From assembly GCA_947038155.1 (NCBI GenBank), contig CAMQVH010000028.1:1-34507 (forward strand): a stretch of DNA of 34,507 bases. Reading direction: 5' to 3'. How positions within the stretch are numbered: the first letter of the stretch is position 1; every line of letters begins with the position of its first letter. The notes under the pieces were generated by a model. The model was not told the DNA's origin, made no database searches, and worked only from the letters and a program-made list of their open reading frames with translations. Origin of the DNA: an uncultured Bacteroides sp. Lineage in GTDB: Bacteria; Bacteroidota; Bacteroidia; Bacteroidales; Bacteroidaceae. This document shows, piece after piece, positions 16,155 to 23,993 of this stretch. The translations under genes were made by a program, and so were the position numbers.

Positions 16155-18047
16155 ATGAAATTAAGAAAATATATAGTTGCCGGATTGATAGGCATCGTAT
16201 CGTTGGGTTCTTGTACGTATCTTGACAAAGAACCGGATACGGAGATTAATATAGACATGGTCTTTGAAAATAAGACAAAGGTAGAATCTTGGCTGGCTAA
16301 TGTATACAGTCGTATTCCTAATCCGGGAAATGATTGGTTGAATACATATGGATGGGAAGTATTTGCGGATGACCTGACTGCTTCCGCACGCTGGCAACAG
16401 TGGGACTGGCCTAATATCACTAAGATTCTTGGTGGATGGACGCCTAATACTCAATGGGCAGGTAATTTCTGGGATGGTCTTCCTCGGAAAATACGCCAGG
16501 CTTACATATTTATTGAGCGGGTGCATGCATTGCCTGAGGCCGATTTGCCACAGAAAGAAGTGGATTATATGAAAGCGGAAGCGCGTTTCCTTGCAGCTTA
16601 TTATTGGTGGCAATTGTTGGAGACTTATGGACCGATTCCTTTTAGACCCAATTACATTGCTCCAACTGACTTTACTCTTTCGGACTTAATGGTGGGACAG
16701 AGACCGTTTGACGAGATTGTCAGCCATTTGGATAATGAAATGCTGGAAGCGGCAAAGCAACTGCCGCCCGTATGGCAAAGTGTAGAGAAGTACGGTCGTA
16801 TTACCTCTGTCATGTGTCTGACTATTCGTGCAAAGATGTTATTATTTGCTGCCAGTCCGTTGGTGAATGGTAATGAGTGGTACATTGGGCACAAGAATAA
16901 GGAAGGAGAAGAACTGTTTAATTCTACTTACAGTCAGGAAAAATGGGTAAAGGCTGCCGAGGCATGTAAACTGTTACTTGATGAGGCAGAACAGGCTGGT
17001 TACCGTTTGTATGTGGAATATAATGCAGAAGGAGAGATTGACCCTTTCACTTCGCTTGAGAATGTTTGGTTCACCAAGTTTCAGGATGGAAATAAGGAAA
17101 TTTTATTCCCTTACACAAAGCAGGATGCTTATCAAAGTTATCAGTTCTATACCAATAAGGCTGTGACTAAGGAGTATGGTGGTGGAAATGGTTTGGGAGT
17201 ATATCAAGGACTGGTAGATGCTTTCTTTATGAAGAATGGGCTTCCGATAACAAATAACAACGCAAAATATGTGGAAGAAGGTTTTTCTGCAGAAAAAGAG
17301 ACAAGAGTTACTGAGTGGACAGGTGGAACAGGACAAAAGGGAGAAGTGACTGCCGAAGGGACTTATAATATGTATTGCAACCGTGAACCGCGTTTCTATA
17401 CAACAGTAAGTTATAATGGTTCTTGGTATGCCTTAGCCGGACGTAAATATGAGTTCTTTAAGAACCAAAAAGATAATGACTATACGCACGATGCTCCCCA
17501 AAATGGTTATTTGGTTCGTAAAAAAGTATATCCTCAAGATAATCCGAAGAATGGGAGTTATAAATGGCGGCAAATGTTCCTGTATCGTTTATCAGCTTCT
17601 TTCCTTGATTATGCCGAAGCAATCAATGAGGCTTATGATAATAAAGTATCCCGTGAGGAAGCGTTGAAATATGTAAATAAGGTGCGTGAACGTGCAGGTG
17701 TGCGGCAGTATACATTAAATACTGTTTCATTGGATGACCCTAAATATATTCATGTAGATGACAATCAGCTGGCAGTACGTGAGGTAGTTCGTATGGAACG
17801 GCGTGTTGAACTTTGTTGCGAAGGCTCACGCTGGTCGGATATCCGCCGTTGGAGAATCGTTGAGAGTCTTCCTGAAATGTGTGGAGATGACTATGGCATG
17901 AATTATGGTGGAACGAACAGTAATGAGTTCTATAAGAGAACTGTATTCCAAACGCGTGTATGGAAAAAGGCAATGTATTGGATGCCGGTATATTTCGAGG
18001 AGATAAATAAGAATCCTAACCTTGTTCAGGCTCCTTTCTGGAATTAA
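16155..18047 (+). CDS. SusD-like surface glycan-binding lipoprotein (RagB/SusD family)
   Basis: SusD proteins are surface lipoproteins that cap SusC and bind glycan. The 630 residues have a lipoprotein signal with lipobox LGSC and lipidated C20, followed by the N-terminal SusD region (YLDKEPDTEI, then helical TPR-like segments with AEARFLAAYYWWQLLETYGPIP) and the C-terminal family region (LDYAEAINEAYDN, YVNKVRERAGV, RMERRVELCCEGSRWSDIRRWR). Length is within the family range. The gene is 16 bp after susC and 4 bp before the SusE-like gene, so it is co-transcribed. Aromatic residues are plentiful, as expected for sugar stacking, but the ligand cannot be named. Confidence 0.95.
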   Translation: MKLRKYIVAGLIGIVSLGSCTYLDKEPDTEINIDMVFENKTKVESWLANVYSRIPNPGNDWLNTYGWEVFADDLTASARWQQWDWPNITKILGGWTPNTQWAGNFWDGLPRKIRQAYIFIERVHALPEADLPQKEVDYMKAEARFLAAYYWWQLLETYGPIPFRPNYIAPTDFTLSDLMVGQRPFDEIVSHLDNEMLEAAKQLPPVWQSVEKYGRITSVMCLTIRAKMLLFAASPLVNGNEWYIGHKNKEGEELFNSTYSQEKWVKAAEACKLLLDEAEQAGYRLYVEYNAEGEIDPFTSLENVWFTKFQDGNKEILFPYTKQDAYQSYQFYTNKAVTKEYGGGNGLGVYQGLVDAFFMKNGLPITNNNAKYVEEGFSAEKETRVTEWTGGTGQKGEVTAEGTYNMYCNREPRFYTTVSYNGSWYALAGRKYEFFKNQKDNDYTHDAPQNGYLVRKKVYPQDNPKNGSYKWRQMFLYRLSASFLDYAEAINEAYDNKVSREEALKYVNKVRERAGVRQYTLNTVSLDDPKYIHVDDNQLAVREVVRMERRVELCCEGSRWSDIRRWRIVESLPEMCGDDYGMNYGGTNSNEFYKRTVFQTRVWKKAMYWMPVYFEEINKNPNLVQAPFWN

Positions 18048-18051
18048 TTAA

Positions 18052-19209
18052 ATGAAAAGCATGATTATGAATAAGATAATGAAATTAATATGCTTGCTCT
18101 TTCTGGCATCGATAGTAGCGAGTTGTAATAAAGATCCGGAGTACTACACACTGGAAACACCTGCAGACCAGATGCTATTAAAGACTTCTTCTGCTGACCT
18201 TACTTTGGAGAAAGAGAAGGAGAACGAGACTGCGGTTACTTTTACGTGGAACGCTGCAGCACAGCGTGGTGCTGACGCCAGTATTGCTTACTTCTTTAGA
18301 ATGTATATGGCGGACTTACACTCCAATGTCACTAGCTTGTTTGAAATTGAAGCTGGAGAACGCTCTATTAGCTTCACGCATAATGAGCTGAATGATATTT
18401 TGGCTTCTTGGAGCATACTTCCCGGAGATAAAGTTACTATTGAGGCAGAGGTAATCGCTCAAGTGAATTCGTCTGCTCAGTATTTGAAACCGGAATTGTC
18501 GAAAACACAATTGGATGTGGTCGGGTATGATAAGAATGCTACTGCGATTTATATGGTAATGGTAGATGATGCCGGAGAAAGAACGGTTCGGAGAATGACG
18601 GAAAAAGTTGTCGGTTCGGGAATCTACCAATCACAAACAGAGTTGAAACCATGCAAGTACTTCTTTGCGCTTAGTGCGGAATCGGATTATCCATGTTACA
18701 TGAAAGGCGAAAATGGAGATAACTCTTTGCAGTATGTAACGGAAGAAGGTGATTATGAGATGCTGGAGAATGCGAAGAGCGGTACATATACAATGGTGGT
18801 TGATCTGAACGTATTTGATGTTAACATAGTCAGTTTGTATCCTTTGCCGAAGGATGGTATTTGGATTGTCGGTAATTCCTGCGAGGTAGGTTGGGATTTG
18901 GGAGTTGCTAAAGAGAAAGGAGCTCTACAAAGTAAGGACCCACGCCATCCGGAGCTTTGGACCTATACTGGTAATTTCTATTATAATGATGGTAGCAATG
19001 AATTCAAACTTTCAGTGGAACTTGACTGGGGTGGTAAATTTTTCTTTGCTCCTCATGCGGCAGCTAATCCGGCTGTAGAACATGAACTTGGGGAAGCAAG
19101 ATATCAGGACAATGGTGGCGACTTGAAATGGAGCGTTGCATCAGATGGTAAATATACCTTGACAGTAGACCTTGACCAGATGAAGATATATCTCGCCCCT
19201 GCCGAGTAA
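18052..19209 (+). CDS. SusE/SusF-like outer membrane glycan-binding lipoprotein
   Basis: A 385-residue lipoprotein with lipobox VASC (C25 from the first ATG). The following NKDPE resembles the acidic/lysine export signal that sends Bacteroidota lipoproteins to the cell surface. Residues about 40-150 form a SusE-type Ig-like domain (FTWNAA...; ...FTHNELNDIL). Two beta-rich modules follow, the last with GIWIVGNSCEVGWD, as in the starch-binding-like domains of SusE/SusF. Such proteins bind glycan and help retain it but are not enzymes. Several in-frame ATGs crowd the start (18052, 18061, 18067, 18079); all keep a plausible signal peptide and the choice does not affect the mature protein. Only 4 bp separate it from susD, so translation may be coupled. 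Confidence 0.85.
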   Translation: MKSMIMNKIMKLICLLFLASIVASCNKDPEYYTLETPADQMLLKTSSADLTLEKEKENETAVTFTWNAAAQRGADASIAYFFRMYMADLHSNVTSLFEIEAGERSISFTHNELNDILASWSILPGDKVTIEAEVIAQVNSSAQYLKPELSKTQLDVVGYDKNATAIYMVMVDDAGERTVRRMTEKVVGSGIYQSQTELKPCKYFFALSAESDYPCYMKGENGDNSLQYVTEEGDYEMLENAKSGTYTMVVDLNVFDVNIVSLYPLPKDGIWIVGNSCEVGWDLGVAKEKGALQSKDPRHPELWTYTGNFYYNDGSNEFKLSVELDWGGKFFFAPHAAANPAVEHELGEARYQDNGGDLKWSVASDGKYTLTVDLDQMKIYLAPAE

Positions 19210-19233
19210 TCTTCATAATGAGTTTATTAAAAT

Positions 19234-19737
19234 ATGAAAATCATGAAAAAACTGTTTATTATAATCTATTTGCTTGCCAATATAGTTATGTTGGGAGCCT
19301 GCGGTGACGTAGAAAGTGCGGGTGAGCCGCAGCCGCGTGTACCGAGAGTGGAAGTAGAGTCAGAAAATTACTATGTACAAATTGTGCAGGAGAATATTGA
19401 TGGAGTTGCCTTCGTCTACCGTTGGCTGGATATGGATACGGCATCGAAATATGTCATAACTTTGAATTATGAAGGAACGGCCGAAACGCTGGAAATAGAG
19501 GATAAGAGTATATTGACTTATGACGGAGTGCGTGAACTGCTTTTTACCAATCGACAGATAATGGAATATATGAGAGCTTTTGGATTGGATGGAAAGGAAG
19601 CTCAACTGAGCATTACATTGGAAGCGTTTCAGGCAGACGGTGCACCAATCACTTCCGAAGCAGCTAAGGCATCAAAGACCTCTAAGATCGATATTATATT
19701 GGGGCCTGGTGTGGAGTTAAATCCTGATTTGGAATAG
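19234..19737 (+). CDS. Small SusE-like lipoprotein with a single Ig-like domain
   Basis: A 167-residue lipoprotein (lipobox LGAC, C23; an alternative start at 19243 keeps the signal). The mature part holds one domain (FVYRWLDMDTASKYVITLNY ... LLFTNRQIMEYM ... LSITLEAFQADG). It parallels the N-terminal SusE domain of the preceding protein, where FTHNELNDIL occupies the same place as FTNRQIMEYM. It lacks the C-terminal glycan-binding modules, so it looks like a shortened or partially duplicated SusE paralogue rather than a broken gene: it ends cleanly and is well spaced in the operon. A surface scaffold or accessory binding role is likely, but no function is established. Confidence 0.7.
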   Translation: MKIMKKLFIIIYLLANIVMLGACGDVESAGEPQPRVPRVEVESENYYVQIVQENIDGVAFVYRWLDMDTASKYVITLNYEGTAETLEIEDKSILTYDGVRELLFTNRQIMEYMRAFGLDGKEAQLSITLEAFQADGAPITSEAAKASKTSKIDIILGPGVELNPDLE

Positions 19738-19771
19738 AATAGTAACAATTAACAAGAAAAACTCAAAACTT

Positions 19772-20833
19772 ATGTATATGCAAAATATAATCGCGCTTGG
19801 AATGATTTCCCTATTCACTTGGGGGTGCGGTAATAGCGACAAGCAGAAAGGTGAAACGGTGCAAACGCCGTTGGTAGACAAAGTGTGGTATTCAAATCCG
19901 GTTATAGACTCCGACAATCCGGACCCGACAGTGATAAAGGCAGAGGATGGATATTTCTATCTGTACGCTACGGGAGGTAATACCTGGATACATAAGTCCA
20001 AGGACCTGGTACATTGGACTTATGTAAATGGTGCTTATGAGGATGATAAAAAACCGTCATGGGAGCCGGATGCTGGTATTTGGGCACCGGATATCAACTA
20101 TATTGATGGTAAATATGTAATGTACTACTCTTTGTCCAAATGGGGCGGTGGAGAAACTTGTGGTATTGGAGTTTCTGTTTCGGATAAACCGGAAGGACCG
20201 TTTACTGATCAAGGTAAGTTATTCCGGAGCAATGAAATTGGCGTGCACAACAGTATCGACCCTTTCTATATCGAAGATAACGGCAAGAAGTATCTATTTT
20301 GGGGAAGTTGGTATGGCATTTGGGGAGTTGAACTGAGCGAGGATGGTCTTTCGCTGAAAGGTGGAATAGAGAATGCGAAAGCAACAAAAATACAAGTTGC
20401 TGCCAATACCGGAAACACCAATGCTTACGAGGGATCATATATATTGAAAAGAGGCGATTATTATTACTTATTCTGCTCTACCGGTACTTGTTGTGAAGGT
20501 GCGAATAGTACTTATCAGACGGTAGTATGCCGTTCTACAAATCTTTTCGGTCCTTATGTAAATAAGGCAGGCGAAAAGATGAACGATAACAAACATGAGG
20601 TGTTGATATCTAGGAATGATGCATTCCTAGGTACAGGACACAATGCTGAAATAGTACAAGATGATGAAGGTAAAGATTGGATAATCTATCACGCTTACCG
20701 CACTTCCGATCCATCTTTGGGTCGCGTAGTCTTGCTTGATAGAGTGTATTGGGATGACAACGGATGGCCTTATCTCGTAGGGGACGGTCCGGTTGTAAAG
20801 GCGGAAGCGCCTGTTTTCAAGAATAATAAGTAA
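19772..20833 (+). CDS. Glycoside hydrolase family 43 lipoprotein
   Basis: GH43 enzymes are inverting five-bladed beta-propeller hydrolases, mostly alpha-L-arabinofuranosidases, arabinanases and beta-xylosidases, with some galactan-active members. The 353 residues contain the full triad: base D51 in DNPDPTVI, pKa-modulating D163 in HNSIDPFYI and acid E220 in NAYEGSYIL. The propeller fills the protein with no extra binding domain. The signal ends in TWGC (C19), so it should be lipid-anchored, unlike the GH65 and GH31 enzymes, and could act at the cell surface before import. A second ATG at 19778 is also possible. The subfamily was not determined; arabinofuranosidase is the best guess because the other PUL enzymes suggest alpha-glucosides needing debranching. 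Confidence 0.85.
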   Translation: MYMQNIIALGMISLFTWGCGNSDKQKGETVQTPLVDKVWYSNPVIDSDNPDPTVIKAEDGYFYLYATGGNTWIHKSKDLVHWTYVNGAYEDDKKPSWEPDAGIWAPDINYIDGKYVMYYSLSKWGGGETCGIGVSVSDKPEGPFTDQGKLFRSNEIGVHNSIDPFYIEDNGKKYLFWGSWYGIWGVELSEDGLSLKGGIENAKATKIQVAANTGNTNAYEGSYILKRGDYYYLFCSTGTCCEGANSTYQTVVCRSTNLFGPYVNKAGEKMNDNKHEVLISRNDAFLGTGHNAEIVQDDEGKDWIIYHAYRTSDPSLGRVVLLDRVYWDDNGWPYLVGDGPVVKAEAPVFKNNK

Positions 20834-20840
20834 TTGGTAT

Positions 20841-20874
20841 AGGATAATTGTAACTATATAGCTGCAATTATCCT
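20841..20874 (+). terminator. Hairpin between the GH43 and GH31 genes, possible partial terminator
   Basis: AGGATAATTG (20841-20850) pairs perfectly with CAATTATCCT (20865-20874) and is followed by GATTTTGTTC, a weak U-rich tail. It lies 8 bp after the GH43 stop and 44 bp before the GH31 start. It may lower GH31 expression or stabilise upstream mRNA. The AT-rich stem makes strong termination doubtful. Confidence 0.4.
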
Positions 20875-20917
20875 GATTTTGTTCTCGAATTTTAAATTTA
20901 TAGGTTTTAAAAATGTT

Positions 20918-23461
20918 ATGAAAAAGAAATTACTGCTGGGTTTGCTCTGTATTTTACAAAGTTTTCTATTTGTATTGCAAGCACAAAATATACAACGGAA
21001 TATCGCATATACGGATGATAATGTGAGGTTCACAGTCATCTCCGATGGAGCGATCCGCTTGGAATATGCTCCGGATGGGAAATTTGTAGATAGCAAGTCT
21101 CATATCGCTATCAATCGTCTGTATCCTCAAGTAGATTACAAGTTAAAAACAAGAGGAGGATGGGTTGAAATAACGACTTCTAAGATGAAGATGCGTTATA
21201 AGAAAAACAGTGGACAGTTTACAGATAAGAACTTAATCATCACCGCTGCTAAAGAAATGCTGCCTTTTTCCTGGAAACCTGGTATGCAACAGAAGGGTAA
21301 CTTGAAAGGTACTTATCGTACATTGGATGGTATGGACGGTGATACGCAGACACAGACTTGGGTGGCTGATACAAAGAAGGGTGACAAACTGAAACTGGAA
21401 GATGGCCTGCTGGCTACAGATGGCTGGACGTTCATTGATGATTCACAAGGGCTTCTGTTTGATGATGATAAGGATTGGGATTGGGTGAAAGAGCGTCCGG
21501 CTAATGGCGGACAGGATTGGTATTTCATGGCATATGGACATGACTATAAAGCTGCTTTGAAAGATTATACCCTCTTTGCGGGAAAAGTACCATTACCTCC
21601 CCGGTATGCGTTTGGTTATTGGTGGTCACGCTATTGGTTATATTCTGACAGGGAGTTCCGTAATCTGATTGATAATTTCCATACTTATCAGATTCCTTTG
21701 GATGTATTGGTGGTAGATATGGACTGGCATTATACAGAACAAGGAAAAGGTGGTTGGACCGGTTGGACATGGAACCGTGATTTATTCCCGAATCCAAAGG
21801 AGTTTTTGGGATACTTGAAACAGAATGATGTGAAAATCACCCTTAACTTACATCCGGCGGATGGAGTAGCTTCTTATGAAGAAAAATATCTTGGATTAGC
21901 AAGAGATATGGGAGTCGATCCTCAGTCCAAACAGACTATTTCATGGATAAATTCAGATAAGAAGTTTATTAAAAATATGTTTAAGAATGTATTGACGCCA
22001 ATGGAGAAAGATGGTGTTGACTTTTGGTGGTTGGATTGGCAGCAAGGGATATATGACCCGAAAGTGAAGAATTTGAGTAATACTTGGTGGATCAATTACG
22101 CATTCTTCAGCCAAATGGAAAAGAACAGGGATACGCGTCCGATGTTGTACCATCGCTGGGGAGGTTTGGGAAATCACCGCTATCAAGTTGGTTTTTCCGG
22201 TGATGCAGTTGTTTCATGGAAATCATTAGATTTTCAGCCTTACTTCAACTCGACAGCTTCCAATGTATTATATGGTTATTGGAGTCATGACTTAGGAGGA
22301 CATATCGGTGAAAGTATAGATCCGGAAATGTACACTCGTTGGTTGCAATTCGGAGCCTTAAGCCCGATTATGCGTACACATTCTCAAAAAAGTGCCGGTT
22401 TGAATAAGGAACCGTGGGTGTTTAACAAAGAGTATTGTGATATTCTTCGTAGGACAATCCGGCAGCGTTATGAGATGGCTCCGTATATTTACACAATGGC
22501 TCGTAAAGGGTATGATGAAGGGTTGTCACTTTGCCGGCCGATGTACTATGACTATCCGGAAAGTAAAGAAGCTTATGAATTCCGCAGTGAATATATGTTT
22601 GGAGATGATGTTTTGGTTGCTCCCGCTACGGCTCCGGCAAAGGATGGTTATGTACAGGTGCGTGCATGGTTGCCCGAAGGGGAGTGGTATGAACTGCATA
22701 CCGGTACTTTGCTGAAAGGCGGTCAGATTGTAGAGCGTCCTTTTGCTATCGACGAATATCCGATTTATGTAAAAGCAGGCGCTGTATTGCCAATGTACAC
22801 AAGCAAAGTGATGAACTTGAATGGCAATGACGAAGAAGTTGTAATTACCGTATTTCCCGGTGGAAATGGGACGTCTTCCTTTAGTTTCTACGAGGATAAT
22901 GGAAACGATAAGAATTATGCGTCAGAATATGCTGTGACTAAACTGGCAGCTTCCTGCCAGGGACAGGAACAAACAATTGTTATCGGCAAGCGTGAAGGAC
23001 AATATAAAAATATGCCTGTTTCGCGTTCATTTAAAGTGAAGGTGCTTTCATCACTTGTTCCACAATCTGTTACAGTGAACGGACAACCTGCAAAATACGA
23101 ATACTTGGGTGAAGAGTTTGCCCTTTTTGTTGATTTGCCGGTTTTGTCTTGCGAACAGGAAAAGGTCATTAAAATAGTTTATCCTGTGGAAACGGCTGAT
23201 ATGAACGGTTTATTGGGTGCATCGAGACGAGTTGCCAAATCGATGGAGCAGTTGAAATATCGTGATTCATATATTTGCTTTAAAGAAGAATTTGGTAAGA
23301 TGGGAAGCCTTAGAGAGGCGGTAACTTATGCACCAGAAAAAATATCTTCTTTGGTTTCCGATTTTTGGAAAAGTTATAATGATTTTCCGGAAGTTCTGAA
23401 ACACCAAGGGTTGAACGATGATAATAAGGCGTGGTTCTTGCAGTCTATTTGCTGGAAATAA
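20918..23461 (+). CDS. Glycoside hydrolase family 31 alpha-glycosidase
   Basis: GH31 enzymes are retaining alpha-glycosidases of the (beta/alpha)8 type. I place the start at ATG 20918 (MKKKLLLG), which gives a clean signal peptide ending near LQAQ and 847 residues; an upstream TTG at 20879 would add 13 residues before it and spoil the signal. Domains: an N-terminal beta-sandwich (to about 220), then a barrel with FGYWWSRYW, DMDWHYTE, the nucleophile motif FWWLDWQQG (D373) and acid/base D429 in GFSGDAVVSW, then YGYWSHDLGGH, followed by C-terminal beta domains. The nucleophile motif reads LDWQQ rather than the LDMNE of classical alpha-glucosidases, so the substrate may differ (alpha-glucoside, alpha-xyloside or other). 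It is the last PUL gene, closed by a strong terminator. The last 80 residues are a helical tail without a recognised domain. Confidence 0.9.
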   Translation: MKKKLLLGLLCILQSFLFVLQAQNIQRNIAYTDDNVRFTVISDGAIRLEYAPDGKFVDSKSHIAINRLYPQVDYKLKTRGGWVEITTSKMKMRYKKNSGQFTDKNLIITAAKEMLPFSWKPGMQQKGNLKGTYRTLDGMDGDTQTQTWVADTKKGDKLKLEDGLLATDGWTFIDDSQGLLFDDDKDWDWVKERPANGGQDWYFMAYGHDYKAALKDYTLFAGKVPLPPRYAFGYWWSRYWLYSDREFRNLIDNFHTYQIPLDVLVVDMDWHYTEQGKGGWTGWTWNRDLFPNPKEFLGYLKQNDVKITLNLHPADGVASYEEKYLGLARDMGVDPQSKQTISWINSDKKFIKNMFKNVLTPMEKDGVDFWWLDWQQGIYDPKVKNLSNTWWINYAFFSQMEKNRDTRPMLYHRWGGLGNHRYQVGFSGDAVVSWKSLDFQPYFNSTASNVLYGYWSHDLGGHIGESIDPEMYTRWLQFGALSPIMRTHSQKSAGLNKEPWVFNKEYCDILRRTIRQRYEMAPYIYTMARKGYDEGLSLCRPMYYDYPESKEAYEFRSEYMFGDDVLVAPATAPAKDGYVQVRAWLPEGEWYELHTGTLLKGGQIVERPFAIDEYPIYVKAGAVLPMYTSKVMNLNGNDEEVVITVFPGGNGTSSFSFYEDNGNDKNYASEYAVTKLAASCQGQEQTIVIGKREGQYKNMPVSRSFKVKVLSSLVPQSVTVNGQPAKYEYLGEEFALFVDLPVLSCEQEKVIKIVYPVETADMNGLLGASRRVAKSMEQLKYRDSYICFKEEFGKMGSLREAVTYAPEKISSLVSDFWKSYNDFPEVLKHQGLNDDNKAWFLQSICWK

Positions 23462-23486
23462 GAGTATAGATGAACGGGGAATAATG

Positions 23487-23526
23487 AAGGGGAAATCCTT
23501 TTCGGGCACTTTCCTCTTTTGTTTTT
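23487..23526 (+). terminator. Intrinsic terminator closing the PUL
   Basis: AAGGGGAAA (23487-23495) pairs with TTTCCTCTT (23510-23518), with one G-U wobble and a 14-nt loop, and is followed by TTGTTTTTC. It lies 25 bp after the GH31 stop and marks the end of the PUL transcript. Confidence 0.75.
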
Positions 23527-23548
23527 CGAGCTGAAACCTGTCAAGCAC

Positions 23549-23579
23549 TTGACAAATGCATTTTAATGTTGTATCTTTG
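23549..23579 (+). promoter_or_regulatory. Promoter of the putative small RNA
   Basis: TATCTTTG (23572-23579) is a perfect TAnnTTTG -7 element, with TTG of TTGACA at 23549-23551 leaving a 20-nt spacer. This is among the best-formed promoters in the window. Transcription would start near 23586, and no + strand protein gene lies downstream of it. Confidence 0.6.
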
Positions 23580-23585
23580 TAGTTC

Positions 23586-23750
23586 AAGGAAATGGATTTC
23601 TACCTGATAATAAATGAAAAATTAGATAAAAATGAATATAGAAGTAGTATAATATAGTGACAATTCTCCTCTCTCTTCTTAGGATATACCAAAAGATGGA
23701 GTATCTGATATAGGCTAAGGCTGCGAATTTTATGGGATTCGCAGCCTTTT
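23586..23750 (+). ncRNA. Putative small RNA of about 165 nt
   Basis: The unit has a good promoter (23549-23579), an internal imperfect hairpin (23683-23690 with 23698-23705) and a strong terminator (23717-23752), and no downstream + strand gene to act as a leader for. The next gene, comM, converges from the right. It contains a 21-codon reading frame (23592-23657) starting only a few bases after the expected transcript start, which is unlikely to be translated. It does not obviously fold like 6S RNA, tmRNA, RNase P RNA or signal recognition particle RNA. The call rests on promoter plus terminator; the family is unknown. Confidence 0.5.
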
Positions 23751-23752
23751 CT
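23717..23752 (+). terminator. Strong intrinsic terminator of the small RNA unit
   Basis: AAGGCTGCGAAT (23717-23728) and ATTCGCAGCCTT (23737-23748) form a perfect 12-bp stem with an 8-nt loop, followed by TTTTCTG. Confidence 0.85.
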
Positions 23753-23796
23753 GTTGTAAAAGATGGACGATAAAGGCCGAATTTACAATTTGAGAG

Positions 23797-23884
23797 TTTA
23801 TAATAAATTTGGATACCGTTTATAATAAACTGCTCAAAAGTTTATTATAAATGTACCATACGTTTGTGTACTAAACTGTAAATA
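23797..23884. repeat. AT-rich array, 22-bp period, four units (one inverted core)
   Basis: TTTATAATAAA occurs at 23797 and 23819, its reverse complement TTTATTATAAA at 23841, and a diverged TTTGTGTACTAAACTG at 23863. Each start is exactly 22 bp after the last. A partial unit, TTTACAATTTGAGAG, precedes at 23782. Between the cores the sequence is variable (GGATACCG, CTCAAAAG, ACCATACG). The layout, an AT-rich core repeated every 22 bp, is the same as in the array at 10585-10672, although the core sequence differs. Function unknown. Confidence 0.6.
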
Positions 23885-23993
23885 TTTTTAAGAGAACGTT
23901 TCCCCTTGTGTGGTATCTCTCGAGTTTGAGGTAATTATAGTACACAAATGGTGTAGTATCTTACTTTTACAGGATGGAGCGGAAGGAGGCTCT

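Larger units (their letters stand above)
23462..23993. other. 532-bp intergenic region without a protein gene
   Basis: From left to right it contains the PUL terminator (23487-23526), a promoter (23549-23579), a likely small RNA ending in a strong hairpin (to about 23750), an AT-rich array with 22-bp period (23797-23884) and a 10-bp inverted repeat, TTTGTGTACT at 23863-23872 against AGTACACAAA at 23939-23948. A shorter pair, CTGTAAA (23876) and TTTACAG (23966), interleaves with it. No convincing protein gene is present on either strand. The right part is the 3' flank of comM, which runs leftward. Confidence 0.7.

Noticed and set aside
20879..20917. TTG start for the GH31 gene, adding 13 residues
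   Set aside because: The added residues would precede and spoil a clean signal peptide that begins at ATG 20918.
23592..23657. 21-codon reading frame (MDFYLIINEK...) inside the putative small RNA
   Set aside because: It starts only a few bases after the expected transcript start, is AT-rich and shows no conserved feature; kept only as a remark in the RNA entry.
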